NCBI GenBank assembly: GCA_030041215.1
Contig: JASHOH010000180.1
Coordinates: forward strand, 1 to 38,753
Length of the DNA: 38,753 nucleotides
Direction: 5' to 3'
DNA from: Candidatus Sulfotelmatobacter sp.
Lineage (GTDB): Bacteria > Acidobacteriota > Terriglobia > Terriglobales > Acidobacteriaceae
Positions within the stretch are counted from its first letter, which is position 1; each line of letters starts with the position of its first letter. Under the pieces are notes generated by a model. It was not told where the DNA came from. It searched no databases and worked only from the letters and a program-made list of their open reading frames with translations. Of this stretch, positions 23,544 to 32,403 are shown piece by piece. The translations under genes were made by a program, and so were the position numbers.

Positions 23544-24665
23544 CTATCGTCCCGCCACTATCCCCGGTCCCCCCGGCGGCGGAGGAACGGGAACAGTCGG
23601 TGGCGGCGTCGGGGTTACCGGTGCACCTCCCTGGGCTGGTTTCGGAACGTTCTCTTGATCTTCTCCCGGACGCCGCAAGCTGGGGGCGTTGGCTGGTTTT
23701 TCCTCCTGCTCTTTCTTGGCTTCTTTCTGTTTGTCCCGATCCGGCAGCACGACCTCTTTTTCGGTGCGCACAATCTTGTCTCCACCCACTCTCATGGTTT
23801 CCACGCGCACAACTTCACCGCCTACGAACCGCACAAAATCCACGTCCGCCGGGGGGGCCCCGTAAATCCATTCTTCGTATTCCGTATCTCCCTCACGCTC
23901 GCGCACTTTCTTGGGCGGCTTGCCTTTGGCATAGATCACCATTTCCGAATCCATCCCCACCAGCACGCGATGCGCCTGGATCGCCTCTTTTACTTTGGGC
24001 GGCACGGTATCGAGGTATGCCTGCTCCCTACTGCGGGCATTGAAATCGAACACGGGATAAAGCAAGTCTCGCAACTGCTGCGCCGTCATCTCCGGCACGA
24101 ATTTATCGAAGTAAACATCCAGGGATGAGCCATGCACGTTGGTTCTTGGGTCGTCGGGTTTTGCTCCGGGAGCCACGGTCACGGGAGCGGCACCGGAAAG
24201 CTGAATGCGCTCGTACCATTTTTTTCTGCGCAGCGCTCCGCCATTCAGCTCGAAATGAATGTGGTCATTCTTAATCTGAATCAATGAAATCTGCACCGGA
24301 TCGCCCGGCTTGATGGCGGGTCCCCAAATCGCCAGCGCTTGCCGGATTTCATCGCCGTTCGGCGTGATCACGCCCTGCTTTAGCTCCAAGCCTTTCATGC
24401 CCATTGGAAATTCAGTGCGCGCATAGACCACTTGCGTTTGAAAATCATGAATGATCTCCAGGCGCGTTTGGTGCGTCATGCGTGGAGCGTTGGCAGGAAT
24501 TGGCTGGGTTGCGGAAGTACTGCCGGCCGCTTGTTCCTGGGACTTCGATTGAGGTTCAGGACTTGTACCCTCAATAGGAGCAGCGGTTTGGCAGAATACC
24601 CGGTATGATGCAGAAGCGATACAGACCGAAAGGATAACCAGAAGCGAGGTGCTCACCGAGCGCAT
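23544..24665 (-). CDS. secreted protein of unknown function with Pro-rich tail
   Basis: This 373-aa protein has a signal peptide (about residues 1-26), a Ser/Gln/Pro-rich linker to about 60, a beta-rich central region, and a segment (about 235-285) reading YAKGKPPKKVREREGDTEYEEWIYG then DVDFVRFVGGEVVRVETM. That segment resembles the BamE/SmpA-like repeat seen in outer-membrane-associated proteins. The tail is a charged KQKEAKKEQEEK stretch followed by proline-rich sequence. I do not recognise a named family. It is probably periplasmic or envelope-associated. It is divergent from the TPR-VWFA gene with a 280-base spacer. Confidence 0.75.
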   Translation of the reverse strand: MRSVSTSLLVILSVCIASASYRVFCQTAAPIEGTSPEPQSKSQEQAAGSTSATQPIPANAPRMTHQTRLEIIHDFQTQVVYARTEFPMGMKGLELKQGVITPNGDEIRQALAIWGPAIKPGDPVQISLIQIKNDHIHFELNGGALRRKKWYERIQLSGAAPVTVAPGAKPDDPRTNVHGSSLDVYFDKFVPEMTAQQLRDLLYPVFDFNARSREQAYLDTVPPKVKEAIQAHRVLVGMDSEMVIYAKGKPPKKVREREGDTEYEEWIYGAPPADVDFVRFVGGEVVRVETMRVGGDKIVRTEKEVVLPDRDKQKEAKKEQEEKPANAPSLRRPGEDQENVPKPAQGGAPVTPTPPPTVPVPPPPGGPGIVAGR

Positions 24666-24945
24666 ACTACACCCCAGAAGCTAGTGTCAATTATACGAGA
24701 TGAACCAGATTCCCGGGGAGCTGTGATTGTGATTGATGCAATGAATGGCTACGAAGCCAGGCATTCGCGCATCGAAGGGAACCTTTCCTCGAGTTACAGT
24801 CGTTATATCGAGCTATGGAAAGCCAGTGCCTGCTCGTTCTTAGAAAACGATAAAGACGGTTGCCAGATGCGCGACATAGAGCTAAACTTTCCGCGTCTGT
24901 GGTTGGTTGCGTCGCTCCCCTGCGTATTCCCCTGAGGCCAAAACC

Positions 24946-26844
24946 ATGTCGAACAGGCGAGTTTTGTTTTTCGTTGCCCTTTCCTGCATTGCGGTGCCCT
25001 GCGCCCCTGCACAGAGTTTCAGTTTTCCTAACGGCTCAATAACCGCGCTCGACGGGCTTCAGAATGCGCAAATGGACATGAATTTATTCTTGATCGATAG
25101 CCAGAGCGATACCACCACTCCCTTGCAGGGTCGCAGCGGCTCGGTTTCGAAATTGGACCTCAAAGCACCCGGAAAAGCGCAACACGAATTCGACAAGGGT
25201 TATCAGTTATTGATGAAAAAAGACCTGCAAGCCGCGGTCGCCCACCTCTCAACCGCGATTGCCCGCTATTCTAGTTATGTGGCCGCGCACAATGCACTGG
25301 GCACAGCCTATCTAGACCTGGGTCAGAACGATCGCGCCCGCGACGAGTTCGCACAGGCGGTGGCGCTCGACGACCACCTACCCAATTCCTTTCTGAATTT
25401 AGGATGCGCCCAACTGGCTTTATCCCAATACGCTGATGCTGAAGAATCCTTCCGCAAGGCATCTTCTCTAGCCCCTCTCGATCTCCAGTTGCTTTCAGCA
25501 CGGGCATATGGAGAATTCATGAACCACGACTATCCGGCCGTGCTCAAGACCGTGGACGACGTGCACAGCCGCAAACACAAAAATGCCGCCTTCGTTCATT
25601 TCTTTGCCGCAGGAGCATTTCAGGCGCAGAACGATCTCGCCGCCGCTCAGAATGAGATGGAGATTCTGCTGAACGAAGACCCAAAGTCGCCCTCAGCCGG
25701 TCAGTTTCGTGCCATCCTTGAACAAATCAAGAAAGAACGGAGTACACCCCGATTAGAGGCGAAGCTACAACTGATCGAGCCCGTCAGCCTTTCCACCAGC
25801 AACGATGCAACTCCGGAGGGAGAATCGCGTTACGCCCAACATGTCTTACAGGATCTAAAGGAGCGGCGTCAGATCGCTGAGGCCGAAGCCGAACCCGAAC
25901 CCACATGCTCGAACTGCACTACAACAGTGGCATCGAACTCTACTGCGAGCTTACCGCGACCCAGAACCAACTTCGCTGGTACAGTGCTCCGAACCAGCGT
26001 CGAGGAGGTTGGAGTTTTCTTCTCTGCTACCGATCACGGAAAATCGGTCACGGACCTAACTGCCTCGGATGTCGTGGTTAGCGACGACAACCGGCCGCCA
26101 GCGGCGGTACTCGCATTCCGCAATGAGTCCGGACTGCCTCTGCGCCTTGGACTCATCATCGACACCAGCGATTCAGTTCGTGACCGGCTTTCATTTGAAC
26201 GAGCGGCAGCTGTCAAGTTCCTGCAAACAGTAGTCACAGGCAAGGACGATCTTGCATTCGTTATTGGTATCAACAATTCGGTTTTACTGGTCCAGGATTT
26301 TACCGGGGACCACACGCTTACGGCTCGCGCCGTCAGTCAGTTAGCGCCCGGAGGGGGTACTGCACTGTGGGACGCAGTGGCTTTCGCTGCCAAGAAACTG
26401 GCGAGCCGTTCAGAGAGCCAGCCCGTCGCTCGGGTTCTGGTTGTCCTTAGCGATGGGGAGGACAATTCGAGTAGCACCACACTCAAGCAAGCGATCGCGA
26501 ATTCCCTCCAGGGTGAAAGCTCGGTTTACACAATCAGCACGAGGGACTTCACCGACCAAGCGCCGGACAACTCAACCGGTGACCATGCCCTGAAAACTCT
26601 CTCGGAACTTACAGGAGGCGCCACTTTTGTCCCCGGCTCCGTGGGTGGCCTCAGCGCTAGCTTCAGTGACCTTCAGCACGTCATACGCAGCCGCTATCTG
26701 CTTTCTTACAAGCCCGCCGCGTTCCAACGGGATGGTCGCTATCGTTCGATCGAGATCAAAGCCCAAAAGGATGGCCGCCAACTGAAGGTCTACTCGCGCA
26801 AGGGATATTACGCCGCCGCACAACCCGAGTCGACCGAACATTAG
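24946..26844 (+). CDS. secreted TPR plus VWFA domain protein
   Basis: This 632-aa protein starts at ATG 24946 (an upstream TTG is also open). It has a signal peptide (VLFFVALSCIAVPCAPAQS). TPR-like helical repeats span about 75-260 (LGTAYLDLGQNDRARDEFAQ, NLGCAQLALSQYADAEESFR). A linker with a CSNC pair follows, then the acidobacterial VWFA-related domain: TDLTASDVVVSDDN, the MIDAS-like DTSDSVR with D406, GGGTALWDAV, VVLSDGEDN, and a C-terminal RYLLSYKP and YSRKGYYAA. Such proteins are exported and probably mediate protein-protein contacts. No enzymatic function is known. Confidence 0.88.
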   Translation: MSNRRVLFFVALSCIAVPCAPAQSFSFPNGSITALDGLQNAQMDMNLFLIDSQSDTTTPLQGRSGSVSKLDLKAPGKAQHEFDKGYQLLMKKDLQAAVAHLSTAIARYSSYVAAHNALGTAYLDLGQNDRARDEFAQAVALDDHLPNSFLNLGCAQLALSQYADAEESFRKASSLAPLDLQLLSARAYGEFMNHDYPAVLKTVDDVHSRKHKNAAFVHFFAAGAFQAQNDLAAAQNEMEILLNEDPKSPSAGQFRAILEQIKKERSTPRLEAKLQLIEPVSLSTSNDATPEGESRYAQHVLQDLKERRQIAEAEAEPEPTCSNCTTTVASNSTASLPRPRTNFAGTVLRTSVEEVGVFFSATDHGKSVTDLTASDVVVSDDNRPPAAVLAFRNESGLPLRLGLIIDTSDSVRDRLSFERAAAVKFLQTVVTGKDDLAFVIGINNSVLLVQDFTGDHTLTARAVSQLAPGGGTALWDAVAFAAKKLASRSESQPVARVLVVLSDGEDNSSSTTLKQAIANSLQGESSVYTISTRDFTDQAPDNSTGDHALKTLSELTGGATFVPGSVGGLSASFSDLQHVIRSRYLLSYKPAAFQRDGRYRSIEIKAQKDGRQLKVYSRKGYYAAAQPESTEH

Positions 26845-26865
26845 GAAGCGCAAACCGCCTCACAC

Positions 26866-26948
26866 AGATATCATTCCGAACCACTCCGAAAGAGCCGGTG
26901 AAGAGCCTGCCCTGAGCCGCACGGCGAAGGGAACCTGCTTTTCGCCTC
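26866..26948 (+). repeat. dispersed intergenic repeat, TCATTCCGAACC type (copy D)
   Basis: The element starts ATATCATTCCGAACC, includes CCTGCCCTGAG...CGAAGGG (shared with copy B) and ends AACCTGCTTTTCGCC (shared with copy C). It lies between the convergent TPR-VWFA and anti-sigma genes. Confidence 0.65.
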
Positions 26949-27002
26949 GGAGATAAACAACATTCAAAGATGAGGGGCGTTTAGGGAGAACTACTGGGAG
27001 CC

Positions 27003-27040
27003 TTGAGACTTTGAAACCTTGAAACCTCTGAAACCTGCTT
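27003..27040. repeat. low-complexity TTGAAACC tandem repeat
   Basis: Three to four imperfect copies of TTGAAACCT (ttgaaaccttgaaacctc) lie in the spacer downstream of the anti-sigma gene. Non-coding. Confidence 0.4.
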
Positions 27041-27298
27041 CTACACGCTCTGCGGTCCGTGTTTCTTGTGCTGCTGGCACTTTTTCATGATGGCAGAACG
27101 AAGGCGGGTGCGGAGGTCATCGGGCAGTTCGTAGAGTTGGGAGTCGCGGTAAATCTCGATGGTCTTTTTTGTGGTATCGCAGACCACGTAGCAGTTATGG
27201 CACCAGGAAAGATGGTTCTCCAACTCGACCTTGGTCGATTCGTCGAGCATGCCGTCCAAATAATTCGTAAGCTCGTTCAAGAATTCAGAGCATTTCAC
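27041..27298 (-). CDS. zinc-finger anti-sigma factor-like protein
   Basis: This 85-aa cytosolic protein has the ZAS-type zinc-binding pattern: an N-terminal MKCSEFLNELTNYLDG, then HLSWCHNC (HxxxCxxC). A C-terminal basic helix follows. There is no membrane segment, so it would be a soluble regulator. Its start overlaps the stop of the ECF sigma gene by four bases (27295-27298), which links the two translationally. The family binds the cognate sigma factor and releases it on a redox or stress signal. Here the pairing is inferred from the overlap. Confidence 0.85.
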   Translation of the reverse strand: MKCSEFLNELTNYLDGMLDESTKVELENHLSWCHNCYVVCDTTKKTIEIYRDSQLYELPDDLRTRLRSAIMKKCQQHKKHGPQSV

Positions 27299-27960
27299 TG
27301 ATTGCCATCTCCACCTGCGCGATTGCCATCTTCACGATTTGCAGCCCCATTTCCGCGTCTCTGAAAATATTTCCCCAATCGCTCGCGCAGTTGCAACCGG
27401 GCCCGCAACAGACGCGACTTCACCGCTGGTACGCTCAAGTCGAGCGCCGCCGCGGTTTCTTCCGTTGAGAGACCTTCCACGTCTCTCAGCACAAATACGG
27501 TCCGAAAGCTTGGGGGAAGGCCCTGGATCGTCTTACCTAAAATCTCTCGTAATTCGGCCTGCGTAAATTGCTGTTCGGGATTGGGGCTCCAATCGGCAAT
27601 CTCGCGCGGCAGCGAATCGTCTTCGGTCTTTATGTCCTCATCGAGCGAAACGGTACGCTCGGGCTTTTTACGCCGCAGCTTCATCAACGCTTCGTTGACG
27701 GCAATGCGCACCAGCCATGTATAAAACTTCGACTGTTCCTGGAACTTGGCCAGGTTGCTGTACGCCTTCAGGAAGGCTTCCTGCACCACGTCTTCCGCGT
27801 CTTCGCGGTTCTGCGTGATGTGCTGCGCGATCCTGAAAACGTTGCGATCATAGCGCCGAACCAGCTCTTCAAAAGCCGAGTCGTCGCCGCGCTTGGCTGC
27901 CTGTACCAGCGCTAGTTCGTCGCTGACAGGCTGTTCCAGTTTATTTTGGATGGCTCCCAT
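27295..27960 (-). CDS. ECF (RpoE-like) RNA polymerase sigma factor
   Basis: This 221-aa sigma-70 family protein has region 2 (FEELVRRYDRNVFRIAQHIT, EDAEDVVQEAFLKAYSN) at about 30-95 and region 4 (LPPSFRTVFVLRDVEGLSTEETAAALDLSVPAVKSRLLRAR) at about 145-190. A charged linker lies between them (DIKTEDDSLPREI). The C-terminal tail is Gly/Asn-rich. It directs RNA polymerase to stress or envelope genes. It is co-transcribed with the overlapping anti-sigma-like gene. Confidence 0.93.
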   Translation of the reverse strand: MGAIQNKLEQPVSDELALVQAAKRGDDSAFEELVRRYDRNVFRIAQHITQNREDAEDVVQEAFLKAYSNLAKFQEQSKFYTWLVRIAVNEALMKLRRKKPERTVSLDEDIKTEDDSLPREIADWSPNPEQQFTQAELREILGKTIQGLPPSFRTVFVLRDVEGLSTEETAAALDLSVPAVKSRLLRARLQLRERLGKYFQRRGNGAANREDGNRAGGDGNQ

Positions 27961-28443
27961 TGTTTCGGCGATGCAGTAATTTTGCGGGAATAATCCGCGC
28001 CGTTCCCAAAAGTAACCTCTATTCTACTTTGTGTGCGGAGATTTGCCCAATCGCAGGTTGAGTCAAACAGCATCAAGCCTGATCGTCAAAAGAGGCCTCG
28101 ACGAACAAACCGGAGAGACGAAACGGAGAAGGACAAACCGGCAAGGGCATGAGTTTTCACTCGTACCGGAAAAAGCCCTTTAGAGAATTTGCATTCGGGC
28201 TTCCGTGCCTGAGGTTCCTGCTTGCTGCACTAGCATTTATTCGCCTTAACAGGTGTCAAGATGGACAATCTTGCAACCCGAACCCGCTTTCTCCACACCG
28301 CGATTTGCGATACAGTCGAGGCAGTCCAGTACGCGGTCGAACACGTCCTTGCGTACTCTGGGGCGTGCCCACAAGTACCATATAATCAGTGTTTACGGGA
28401 CGTATTACCCGACCGGTTACGCCCGCATCTCACGATTGTTCGC
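27961..28443. other. divergent intergenic region without supported gene
   Basis: About 480 bases separate the ECF sigma gene (minus) from the GAF protein gene (plus). A TATAAT hexamer at 28381-28386 could be the -10 box for the GAF gene, but no -35 box lies at normal spacing. A GGGAAC element lies near 28009 on the minus strand upstream of the sigma gene, with no convincing -10 partner. The open frames here have no recognisable content. Confidence 0.4.
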
Positions 28444-29556
28444 ATGGCGAAAACGAAACACCAAGACGACGGCAAGCAAAGTCAGATACGGCAGATCGTA
28501 GAACAAGCCGTGGCGCAGGCTCTGCAGTCGCAGCTTACAGAACTGCAATCGCGAATAGTCCAGCAGGTGCTCGATACATTGCCGCAGCAACCAGGTGAGG
28601 GGGCACAAAGCGGCTCTTCCGCGAACGCCAACGTCCTCGTTCAAGCCGTTTCCAATATTCACGCGGGATCAACGCAGAAAGAAATCCTTCGCGCCCTGCT
28701 CGATGCGGGCAGCGGCTACTGCTCGCGCATTGCGCTGTTTGTAGTCAAGGCAGGTGCCGCCACAGGCTGGCACTCCCGCGGCTTTGGAGGAGAAGATCCG
28801 GTCAAAGACTTCGCCCTCGATCTCTCCATCGGCCCCGTCGCTCACAGCTATCAGAACCGGATCGCCACTCCCGGCAACATCGCCGAGATGGGCAGTGCGT
28901 TCATCGATCGCTTCGGCAAACCAGCCAATGAACAAATGCTGGTCTTGCCGCTCCTGTTGAAAGATAAAGTCGCCGCCATTGTATACGCCGACGGCGGTGA
29001 GACCGGCCAGCTTGATCCCGACGCTCTCGAGTTACTGGTGATGACTACCAGCGCCTGGCTCGAAGTCGCGTCGCTGCGCAAGCAAGCCTCGAAAGAAGAT
29101 GCCGGCCGCATGGAAACGGCTTCCTCGGTGCAGACGGTTTCTTCGTTTTCCGATCCCTTCGCCGGACATGCGCCCAAACATGCGGTCGCCCACGTGCCCG
29201 AACAAGTAGTCGAAGTCCCTGCAGCCCACGCCAGCGCAGCCGCTGCCCCGGCCGCGGCTGCAGATCCTCTGGCCGGGCTGTCGCCCGAAGACGCCGAGAT
29301 TCACCGCAAAGCGCAACGCTTCGCCCGTCTGCTCGTCGATGAAATTAAACTTTACAATCAGGCGAAGGTCGCCGAGGGCCGGCGCAACAAAGATCTATAC
29401 GATCGGTTGAGAGAAGATATAGAGAAGAGCCGCGGCACATTTCAGAAGCGTTATGGAAACACCGCGGCCGCCAGCGCCGACTATTTTCATCATGAGCTGT
29501 TGCGCAGCCTGGCGGAAGATGATATCTCCGTGATGGGTTCGAATTTTCACCGCTAG
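28444..29556 (+). CDS. GAF-domain protein
   Basis: This 370-aa soluble protein starts at ATG 28444 (MAKTKHQDDG). An in-frame ATG at 28261 would add 61 residues that cross a TATAAT box and look non-coding. An N-terminal coiled-coil segment (QIVEQAVAQALQSQLTELQS) is followed by a GAF-like domain at about 60-215: AGSGYCSRIALFVVKAG, LPLLLKDKVAAIVYADGG, ALELLVMTTSAWLE. An Ala/Pro-rich linker and a C-terminal helical domain (AEIHRKAQRFARLLVDEIKL) complete it. GAF domains bind small ligands or form dimers. No output domain is visible. A transcription or signalling role is a guess. Confidence 0.78.
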   Translation: MAKTKHQDDGKQSQIRQIVEQAVAQALQSQLTELQSRIVQQVLDTLPQQPGEGAQSGSSANANVLVQAVSNIHAGSTQKEILRALLDAGSGYCSRIALFVVKAGAATGWHSRGFGGEDPVKDFALDLSIGPVAHSYQNRIATPGNIAEMGSAFIDRFGKPANEQMLVLPLLLKDKVAAIVYADGGETGQLDPDALELLVMTTSAWLEVASLRKQASKEDAGRMETASSVQTVSSFSDPFAGHAPKHAVAHVPEQVVEVPAAHASAAAAPAAAADPLAGLSPEDAEIHRKAQRFARLLVDEIKLYNQAKVAEGRRNKDLYDRLREDIEKSRGTFQKRYGNTAAASADYFHHELLRSLAEDDISVMGSNFHR

Positions 29557-29629
29557 CTGGGCGGGCGTTGTGGTTGTATTGTGTCTCCGCAGAAAACAAA
29601 AGTAGTGCTTTCAGGTTCAATGAAGTGGT

Positions 29630-29704
29630 CGGCTTTGGGGTGGCGCAGCTCTTCCAGCGCTGCGATTTACTCTTCTTGTCGGACCACGGCTTTAGCCCGT
29701 GAGG
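29630..29704 (+). repeat. palindromic intergenic element (GCGCAGC..GCGCTGCG, GGCTTTAGCC)
   Basis: The element holds an imperfect GGCGCAGCTCTTCCAGCGCTGCG inverted repeat at about 29642-29664 and CACGGCTTTAGCCCGTG at about 29685-29701. Both resemble the hairpins at 13918 and 37370. It abuts the presumed start of the lytic transglycosylase gene. Confidence 0.5.
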
Positions 29705-32046
29705 TGAATTCTTCACCTAACCGTTTACCGATTCTGCTTCTAGTTCTGTCGATATCTCTGTCAGCTGCAGCGAAAGCGCTGCCGCTCTCAATTCAGACTG
29801 AAACATCGCAAAGATCCCCAGCTCCTTCTGAAACCAAAGCAGCCGATACCAAACCTACCTCCACCATCCACAAAACCTATGCCACAAAAAATTCTACGAT
29901 CCACCACACCGCCTCCCGCAAACATCCCCTTTCTCCTCGTGTCCGCCGCATACGGCAGGCTTTTGTCGCCTCAGCCAGTCTTCGCCCCATGGCGCAACAA
30001 CTCTTGGCCGATCGCACACTTGCCGCCTACACCGGAGTCCAAACTTACGCCCGAACTCACGCGAGAGAAGACGCCGGCGCTCTCGCCTGGCTCGTCCTCG
30101 GTTACGCCCACGTTCTGGACCGCGACTACGCCAAAGCCATCGACCCCCTGAGCCGCGCCAAAGTTCATGCCGGAGACCTCGGCGACTACATCGCCTACTA
30201 TCTCGGCGTCTCGTATCTGCAAACGGGCCGCACCGCCGAAGCTCTGGCCACGCTCGCCGATTTTTCCAAACACTATCCCGATTCTCTGCTAATACGTGAC
30301 GCTCGCCTCAGCTACGCTGACGCGCTATTGCTCGAAAACCAGCCCGCCGACGCCGTCACCGTACTCGAAAGCATTCGTGAGCCCATTGGCCCCGACATTG
30401 AATTCGCCTTGGGCCGCGCCTACGCCGCCTCCGGCGATAACGCGAAAGCTGCTGGCATCTTCCAAAACATTTATTACACGATGCCCACGGCGGTTGAGGC
30501 CGATTCCGCCAGCGCGGAATTGAAGAAATTGCCTCTGGCTCCGCAGCCCACCCTTACCCAGATGAAGACTCGCGCCGATGCCCTGATGACCAAGCATCGA
30601 TATGCCGATGCCTCAGATACGTATCGCGAACTTGTCAACGAATCTCCAGCTGGAGATCGTCCTCTGTTCGAACTTTCCCTGGCCGATGCGCTTCACAAGA
30701 GCGGCCGCAACCGCGACGCAAAGCTGGTTCTCGCCTCGCTGAGCAATCAAGGTGGAGAAATCAATGCCCACCGCCTCTATCTGCTCGGCCAGATCGCCTT
30801 TGCCTCTAACGACAACGACACATTCTTCCGCAGCGTGAACGACCTGCGTCAACTCTCACCTAGCAGTCCGTGGCTCGAGCAGGCGCTTCTGTCTGCCGCG
30901 AATCTGCACCTAGTCCATCACGAATATGATCAGGCGCTCGACGCGTATCGTGAGGCCCAGCAGCGATTCCCCAATGGCGCACACGCTTCCTACGTCCACT
31001 GGAAGGTGGCGTGGCTCACGCTGCGCCAGGGGCGCAACGAAGACGCCAAGAAAGCCTTTGAAGAGCAAATTGCGCTATACGCTTCTGGCGCCGAAACGCC
31101 CGCCGCGCTCTACTGGCGCGCCCGCCTCGCCGAAGAAGATAACGACTTCACCATGGCGCGCGCGTTTTATCAAAAGCTTTCCGACCGCTACCGCAACTTC
31201 TACTATGCCGAGCTGGCGCGCGAGCGCATCAAGCATCTTCCCGCCGCCACCGACGCAACCGCACACTACGCGCTGCTCGAGCACGTGCCGCCGCTCGATA
31301 GCCCGGGCAAAGTCGCAGATGTCGAGCCCCCTCAGGACGAACTTCACGTGCAGAAAGCTCAGCTTCTCGGCAATGGAGGCCTGGTCGATTTCGCTGTCCG
31401 CGAGTTGCAATACGCAGCGGCCAACAACGGCGACGGCGCAAGTTGGGGTCCGGCTGAAACCGCCCATCTCTACGACGAAACCGGACACTATGATCAAGCC
31501 ATCGAAGTCATGAAGCACTCGGCGCCGAATTATTTCGCGCTCGACATCCCCGACCTGCCTCGCAAGTATTGGGAAGCGCTTTTCCCCAAAGCCTTCTGGA
31601 GCGACCTCAGACGCAACGCCGCAGCCAACGGCCTCGATCCTTACTTGGTCGCATCGCTCATCCGGCAGGAATCCGAATTCAATCCCGATGCCGTCTCGCG
31701 CGCCAACGCCGTCGGCCTTATGCAGCTTCTCCCCAAGACCGGCAAAACCGTAGCCAAACAAATCAAGCTGAGGCGCTACAACGCCAGCCAGCTCTACACG
31801 CCCTCAGTCAATTTGCAACTGGGGACGAAGTATTTCCGCGGCATGGTCGACAAGTTCGGATCATTCGAATACGCCCTCGCCGCCTACAACGCAGGATCCG
31901 ATCGCGTGGAAGAATGGCTCGGCCAGGGCAAATACCGCGACCCCCAGGAATTCGTCGAATCCATCCCCTTCACCGAAACCCGCGAGTACGTGCAGGCCAT
32001 TCTGCGGAATGCGAGCGTGTATAAGCAGCTGTACGGGACGCCGTAG
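29704..32046 (+). CDS. soluble lytic murein transglycosylase (Slt70-like) with TPR region
   Basis: This exported protein cleaves peptidoglycan strands to 1,6-anhydro-muropeptides. I place the start at GTG 29704, because the signal peptide (RLPILLLVLSISLSAAAKA) then begins at residue 8. Earlier in-frame starts (29620 ATG, 29581 GTG) would lie in or before a palindromic repeat. From 29704 it is 780 aa. Tandem TPR-like helices fill about 90-620 (superhelical U domain). The C-terminal SLT domain includes DPYLVASLIRQESEFNPDAV with catalytic E656, then GLMQLLP, NLQLGTKYF and ALAAYNAG. The length fits the family. Confidence 0.9.
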   Translation: MNSSPNRLPILLLVLSISLSAAAKALPLSIQTETSQRSPAPSETKAADTKPTSTIHKTYATKNSTIHHTASRKHPLSPRVRRIRQAFVASASLRPMAQQLLADRTLAAYTGVQTYARTHAREDAGALAWLVLGYAHVLDRDYAKAIDPLSRAKVHAGDLGDYIAYYLGVSYLQTGRTAEALATLADFSKHYPDSLLIRDARLSYADALLLENQPADAVTVLESIREPIGPDIEFALGRAYAASGDNAKAAGIFQNIYYTMPTAVEADSASAELKKLPLAPQPTLTQMKTRADALMTKHRYADASDTYRELVNESPAGDRPLFELSLADALHKSGRNRDAKLVLASLSNQGGEINAHRLYLLGQIAFASNDNDTFFRSVNDLRQLSPSSPWLEQALLSAANLHLVHHEYDQALDAYREAQQRFPNGAHASYVHWKVAWLTLRQGRNEDAKKAFEEQIALYASGAETPAALYWRARLAEEDNDFTMARAFYQKLSDRYRNFYYAELARERIKHLPAATDATAHYALLEHVPPLDSPGKVADVEPPQDELHVQKAQLLGNGGLVDFAVRELQYAAANNGDGASWGPAETAHLYDETGHYDQAIEVMKHSAPNYFALDIPDLPRKYWEALFPKAFWSDLRRNAAANGLDPYLVASLIRQESEFNPDAVSRANAVGLMQLLPKTGKTVAKQIKLRRYNASQLYTPSVNLQLGTKYFRGMVDKFGSFEYALAAYNAGSDRVEEWLGQGKYRDPQEFVESIPFTETREYVQAILRNASVYKQLYGTP

Positions 32047-32099
32047 GGGATTTTCGATTAGTTGATTTCTAATCGTCGATTGAAGCTAATGCTGGGGTG

Positions 32100-32132
32100 T
32101 CCCACGTCTCGCCGCTTTTGCGAGATGTGGGA
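32100..32132. repeat. hairpin repeat TCCCACGTCTCG / CGAGATGTGGGA
   Basis: Arms 32100-32111 and 32121-32132 pair over 12 bases (one G-T) around the 9-base loop CCGCTTTTG. A sister element with nearly the same stem core and loop lies at 35523-35553. There is no T-run, so it is not a classical terminator. Confidence 0.7.
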
Positions 32133-32149
32133 AATGGGCAGCCTTCACG

Positions 32150-32345
32150 CGATATGGTCCCGCAGGGACGCCTGAAAATAGCCGGCCAGTTCACTGGCGG
32201 GAAAGCGATCGTACCGCAATCAGCCTCGTGCCGTAGGCACGACTGAACCTCGGCATGTCAGTTCGGTTCTCAGGCGTCCCTCTGGGCTCGGTTCCATTTC
32301 GTGCCTGCTCCCGGCGTTGGAACACCGGGCTATTTTCAGTCGTCG
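32150..32345. repeat. composite palindromic intergenic repeat (about 200 bp)
   Basis: Nested inverted repeats include GGGACGCCTGA (32165-32175) with TCAGGCGTCCC (32270-32280), and CTGAAAATAGCC (32172-32183) with GGCTATTTTCAG (32328-32339). Local hairpins are CCAGT-TC-ACTGG (32186-32197), CGTGCC-GTA-GGCACG (32227-32241) and CCCGGCGTT/AACACCGGG (about 32310-32329). The whole block can fold on itself. It is non-coding and lies upstream of the amidohydrolase gene. Confidence 0.7.
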
Positions 32346-32403
32346 CTCGCATGGAACCTGCGCTCATGCTGCTTCGTACCTTAACCAGATTCGCGGAACC
32401 CCT

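Noticed and set aside
28149-28385. Small plus-strand open frame before the GAF gene
   Set aside because: No motif or ribosome binding site, and it crosses the TATAAT hexamer that better fits a promoter.
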